Shown here: one piece after another, positions 6,371-8,283 of the stretch | How the letters are laid out: each line of letters begins with the position of its first letter | Numbering within the stretch: position 1 is the stretch's first letter | DNA from: Anaerolineae bacterium | Lineage (GTDB): Bacteria > Chloroflexota > Anaerolineae > SpSt-313 | Length of the DNA stretch: 8,283 bases | Reading direction: 5' to 3' | Assembly: GCA_023511475.1 (NCBI GenBank) | Contig: JAIMBM010000109.1 | Coordinates: 1-8,283, forward strand | Notes under the pieces: model-generated | The model's database searches: none | What the model saw: the letters and a program-made list of their open reading frames with translations, nothing else | Told to the model about the DNA's origin: nothing | Program-made: the position numbers and the translations under genes

Positions 6371-7015
6371 TTACTGCTCGCCGCTGGTCAGGACCTTCCC
6401 GTCCACGGCAGAGATGCGAAAGACCAAGGCCGGGCCGACATCCCTGGCATAGATGCGCCAGTACGAGCCCATGTCCTTGCTGGCGCGCAGGTCGATTGCC
6501 CCGGCGTCCAGCGTGAACTTGGGGTGCTCCTCGAGCCATTTCGCCAGCCCGTTGGCCTGCGCGATCTCCAGGGCCTGCGGGCTGTCGACCTTCCAGGTTG
6601 CCGGGTCGACCAGGGCGTCCACCGCGGGCCGTGTGCTGTTGCTGACCTTCACTTCCAGCGTATCTTTCGTCGTGTCGATTGCGAACCTCTTGTAGGACTG
6701 CTGGTCGGCCGAGGCGCAGACAAAGGTCCAGGCCGAGGAGCGGCCGTCCAGGTCCAGGTCATCTGCCTTGCTCCTGACCGGTACCTCGCACAGGGCTATG
6801 GTGGCTCTCGGGTCCCACTCCTTGACCTTGGGCAGCACAAACTGGTAAGCCTCGGCGGCGGTGAGGCGGTCACCCTGCTTGACCTTGGCAGCCTTCACCT
6901 CTGCCGCCGTTTGACCCTCCCGGCCCGAGGTGGCCGCGCTTGGTGGCCGGTCACAGCTCAAGAGGCCAGAGCACAAGAGGGCCACCATCACCCACGATGC
7001 GAATAGCTTGTTCAT
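6371..7015 (-). CDS. Small lipoprotein with PepSY-like/WKVDS domain, paralogue of its neighbour
   Basis: 214 residues; ATG at 7015 preceded by GGGAGGG four bases upstream; TAA at 6373-6371. The frame extends further 5' to 7162, but only this start gives a proper export signal: M-N-K, hydrophobic core LFASWVMVALLCSGLL, lipobox LLSC (Cys21). A short linker follows. The folded part (about 50-214) has a helix T-A-A-E-A-Y..W (about 52-67), DGRSSAWTFVCAS (90-102), the core TWKVDSPQALEIA (140-152) and the final strands YWRIYARD..PALVFRISAVDGKV (185-208). Alternating helix and strand ending in D-G-K-V resembles PepSY/YpeB-like domains, but I cannot confirm the family. Likely anchored in the membrane and facing outward. 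Codon usage matches the neighbours. The product is related in layout to the 258-aa protein encoded just upstream. Confidence 0.88.
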   Translation of the reverse strand: MNKLFASWVMVALLCSGLLSCDRPPSAATSGREGQTAAEVKAAKVKQGDRLTAAEAYQFVLPKVKEWDPRATIALCEVPVRSKADDLDLDGRSSAWTFVCASADQQSYKRFAIDTTKDTLEVKVSNSTRPAVDALVDPATWKVDSPQALEIAQANGLAKWLEEHPKFTLDAGAIDLRASKDMGSYWRIYARDVGPALVFRISAVDGKVLTSGEQ

Positions 7016-7123
7016 CTGTCCCTCCCGAAACCGTTTGCTATCCTGCCGCCACCTGCTTACCGTCGGGGCGGCTTCCCTTGGCAGCGCGATCAAGACAGGT
7101 CCGGCACGAGGCCCGTTTCGCTC

Positions 7124-7160
7124 CCGGCTTGGAGCCCGGTGAGGCAGGCATCCGGCTGCC
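7124..7160. repeat. Two weak stem-loops in the 158-bp gap between the paralogous lipoprotein genes
   Basis: Just after the TAG of the 258-aa gene, GGCAG (7143-7147) pairs with CTGCC (7156-7160) across 8 nt, and CCGGCT (7124-7129) pairs with AGCC-C-GG (7133-7139) with one bulge. Both are short. The rest of the gap (7016-7123) holds the Shine-Dalgarno of the 214-aa gene and nothing else I recognise; no convincing promoter was found there. Confidence 0.25.
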
Positions 7161-7173
7161 ACTCCTTGGACGA

Positions 7174-7950
7174 CTACGGTCGCTCCTTCACTTCACCGCT
7201 GCCCGCATCGACCGTGGCCTGGAATGGATACCGCTCGGGATCGTAGGAAATCACCCAGCGCACCCACGGCGTGACGTTGCCGCTCAGCAAATCGGCCCAC
7301 TTGGTGTTCCACAGGATCATGCCGATCATCCTGGGCTCCACGTTGTACTTGGCCCTGAACAGCTCGTTGGTGGTCTCGACCGCCTGGGTGCTGTCGACCT
7401 TCCAGGCGCTGAGGGGCAGCAGGCCGGCATACATCTTCTCCAGGTCAGCCTTGGGGAACGGCTTGCCCGCATAGTCCGTGATCTCGCTCTCCATCTGCGT
7501 CTTGAAGGCACCCTGCTCGATAAAGACCGTGAGGTCCTTCCCGGCGCTGATGGAGACGAACTTGTACGACCACGTTTCGGCCTTGCCGTCACAGACGAGC
7601 CGGGAACCGTCGACGGCAGTATTGCCGCCGATGACCGTCGTCAGCACCGCGTCGGCCTGCCAGGCCTGGGCCTGCTTCAGAGCGATGGGCAGGCACTGCA
7701 GGGCCGAGCAGGCCTTGGTGGTGGGCTGGAGTGGCCTGAGGGTGGCGGAGGGTCTCGGCCCGACCAAGGTCGCAGTGGGCTTGGCCGTGCCGGCGGTCTG
7801 GGGCGTGCTCGACACGCGGGCCGCTGGCACGCTCGTCGGCGTGGCCTTTGCCACCGGCGGGGTACAACCCTGCATCCCCAAGCTACCCAACAGGAGGGCG
7901 ACCGCGAGCAAGCAGATCGGAGCTCGATTGAGGGACAACGCTGGCATCAT
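7174..7950 (-). CDS. Lipoprotein with Thr/Pro linker and PepSY-like/WKVDS domain
   Basis: 258 residues; start ATG at 7950 (a second ATG follows directly at 7947); AGAGGAG at 7966-7960 gives nine bases' spacing to the first. TAG at 7176-7174. Residues 1-28 are a signal peptide (hydrophobic LLAVALLLGSLG) with an imperfect lipobox MQGC (Cys29). Residues 30-80 are a low-complexity Thr/Pro/Ser/Ala spacer. The folded part (about 81-258) has A-W-Q-A-D-A-V-L-T (96-104), DGKAETWSYKFVS (121-133), AWKVDSTQAVE (182-192) and VRWVISYDP...FQATVDAGSGEV (230-254). This order and spacing parallels the 214-aa protein of the next gene, with an added segment around 150-180. Cys81, Cys86 and Cys120 could form disulfides. 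It is the first gene of the leftward run, with its own promoter about 120 nt upstream of the start. The role is unknown; a membrane-anchored binding or regulatory protein is likely. Confidence 0.88.
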   Translation of the reverse strand: MMPALSLNRAPICLLAVALLLGSLGMQGCTPPVAKATPTSVPAARVSSTPQTAGTAKPTATLVGPRPSATLRPLQPTTKACSALQCLPIALKQAQAWQADAVLTTVIGGNTAVDGSRLVCDGKAETWSYKFVSISAGKDLTVFIEQGAFKTQMESEITDYAGKPFPKADLEKMYAGLLPLSAWKVDSTQAVETTNELFRAKYNVEPRMIGMILWNTKWADLLSGNVTPWVRWVISYDPERYPFQATVDAGSGEVKERP

Positions 7951-8028
7951 TGCTCAAGACTCCTCTCTTTGTCAGTGGTCCTTTGGCGGTGGCCTCACGA
8001 GCAGAACGGCGGACCCCGGTGATGGCCT

Positions 8029-8041
8029 TGCTCGGGCGCTC
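8029..8041 (-). repeat. 13-bp leader repeat, copy 2
   Basis: GAGCGCCCGAGCA on the minus strand, identical to 5872-5860. It would lie about 30-42 nt into the transcript from the leftward promoter and ends 78 bases before the ATG at 7950. The significance is uncertain, because one 13-bp match is near chance expectation for GC-rich DNA. Confidence 0.3.
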
Positions 8042-8076
8042 TGTTGCTCTGTGAAGCAGATGCCGTCCGCGGGGCC

Positions 8077-8105
8077 ATTATACTACATCGAGATACGGAA
8101 ATCAA
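8077..8105 (-). promoter_or_regulatory. Sigma70-type promoter for the leftward lipoprotein genes
   Basis: The minus strand carries TTGATT (8105-8100), a 17-nt spacer and a perfect TATAAT (8082-8077). Transcription would start near 8070, giving a leader of about 120 nt before the ATG at 7950. It is a local AT-rich island in GC-rich DNA, which strengthens the call. It may drive the whole leftward run or only its first gene. Confidence 0.7.
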
Positions 8106-8110
8106 GAATT

Positions 8111-8118
8111 CCTTAAGG
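8111..8118. promoter_or_regulatory. Palindrome CCTTAAGG upstream of the leftward -35
   Basis: A perfect 8-bp palindrome five bases upstream of the leftward -35 box and about 40 bases upstream of the rightward -35. The position suits an activator or shared operator, but the site is short and could be chance. Confidence 0.3.
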
Positions 8119-8128
8119 GTGTCTCCGC

Positions 8129-8140
8129 CGGCGCGCGCCG
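8129..8140. promoter_or_regulatory. 12-bp palindrome between the divergent promoters
   Basis: CGGCGCGCGCCG is a perfect 12-bp palindrome centred between the two promoters, 17 bases before the rightward -35. Alternating CG could be a regulator half-site pair or simply GC-rich low complexity. Confidence 0.35.
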
Positions 8141-8157
8141 CTCCGCAGGCTGTGCAT

Positions 8158-8186
8158 TTGCCCGGCAACGGCCCCTTGCATATACT
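8158..8186 (+). promoter_or_regulatory. Sigma70-type promoter for the rightward gene
   Basis: TTGCCC (8158-8163), a 17-nt spacer, then TATACT (8181-8186). The start would be near 8193, about 70 nt before the ATG at 8264. The -35 matches consensus at four of six positions and the -10 at five of six. Confidence 0.5.
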
Positions 8187-8263
8187 CGCCATGTCTCGGC
8201 CGGGGCCGGGGCGGGGATGGCCCGCGGCCTCCCAACGAAACCAGACAGCGCCAGGGAGCGACC

Positions 8264-8283
8264 ATGACGATCGCTACGCCGGA
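8264..8283 (+). CDS. 5' end of a divergent gene (only six codons in window)
   Basis: ATG at 8264 with AGGGAG (8253-8258) five bases upstream, reading M-T-I-A-T-P to the edge. It lies downstream of a promoter-like site and is transcribed away from the lipoprotein genes. The product cannot be recognised from six residues. A competing frame opens at ATG 8191 and also stays open to the edge, but it has no Shine-Dalgarno and its first residues (Arg/Pro/Gly-rich) look non-coding. Confidence 0.5.

Noticed and set aside
7016..7162. 5' extension of the 214-aa lipoprotein to 7162
   Set aside because: The added 49 residues are Arg/Pro-rich and would bury the signal peptide. ATG at 7015 has GGGAGGG upstream and gives a normal lipoprotein signal.

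Overview
This is GC-rich bacterial DNA. It carries a run of five same-strand (minus) genes, at least four of which encode exported lipoproteins, with the start of a divergent plus-strand gene at the right edge. The organism is probably a member of Chloroflexota (Anaerolineae-like). The reasons are the high GC, the long Thr/Pro/Ala linkers directly after the lipobox cysteine (ATPTA, PTPTA and TPTS types), and large CARDB and PD40 lipoproteins. This is inference from sequence style; there is no rRNA or marker gene in the window.

Layout, read in the direction of transcription from right to left. 7951-8263 is a divergent control region. It holds a good sigma70-type promoter facing left (TTGATT, 17 nt, TATAAT), another facing right (TTGCCC, 17 nt, TATACT), and two perfect palindromes between them. 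Leftwards come a 258-aa lipoprotein (7174-7950) and a 214-aa lipoprotein (6371-7015). These two look like diverged paralogues sharing a W-K-V-D-S core and a PepSY-like layout. Next is a short reading frame (5871-6200) whose best start signal lies upstream of an in-frame TAG, so it looks 5'-damaged. Then comes a 1203-aa lipoprotein (2169-5780) with five CARDB-like repeats, three carboxypeptidase-regulatory-like repeats and an unrecognised C-terminal domain. Last is a PD40/TolB-like beta-propeller lipoprotein (1-2034) that runs off the left edge.

The genes are 90-158 bp apart, and each gap I examined contains GC-rich inverted repeats without a U-run. They may share the 8.1-kb promoter, but a single operon is not proven. 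All recognisable products are predicted to be lipid-anchored outside the cytoplasmic membrane and built from binding or adhesion modules; no enzyme active site is visible. The best second-look items are the exact six-blade periodicity of the propeller protein, the nonsense codon in the short gene, the paralogous lipoprotein pair, and the palindromes between the divergent promoters. I see no CRISPR, phage, IS or defence system here.
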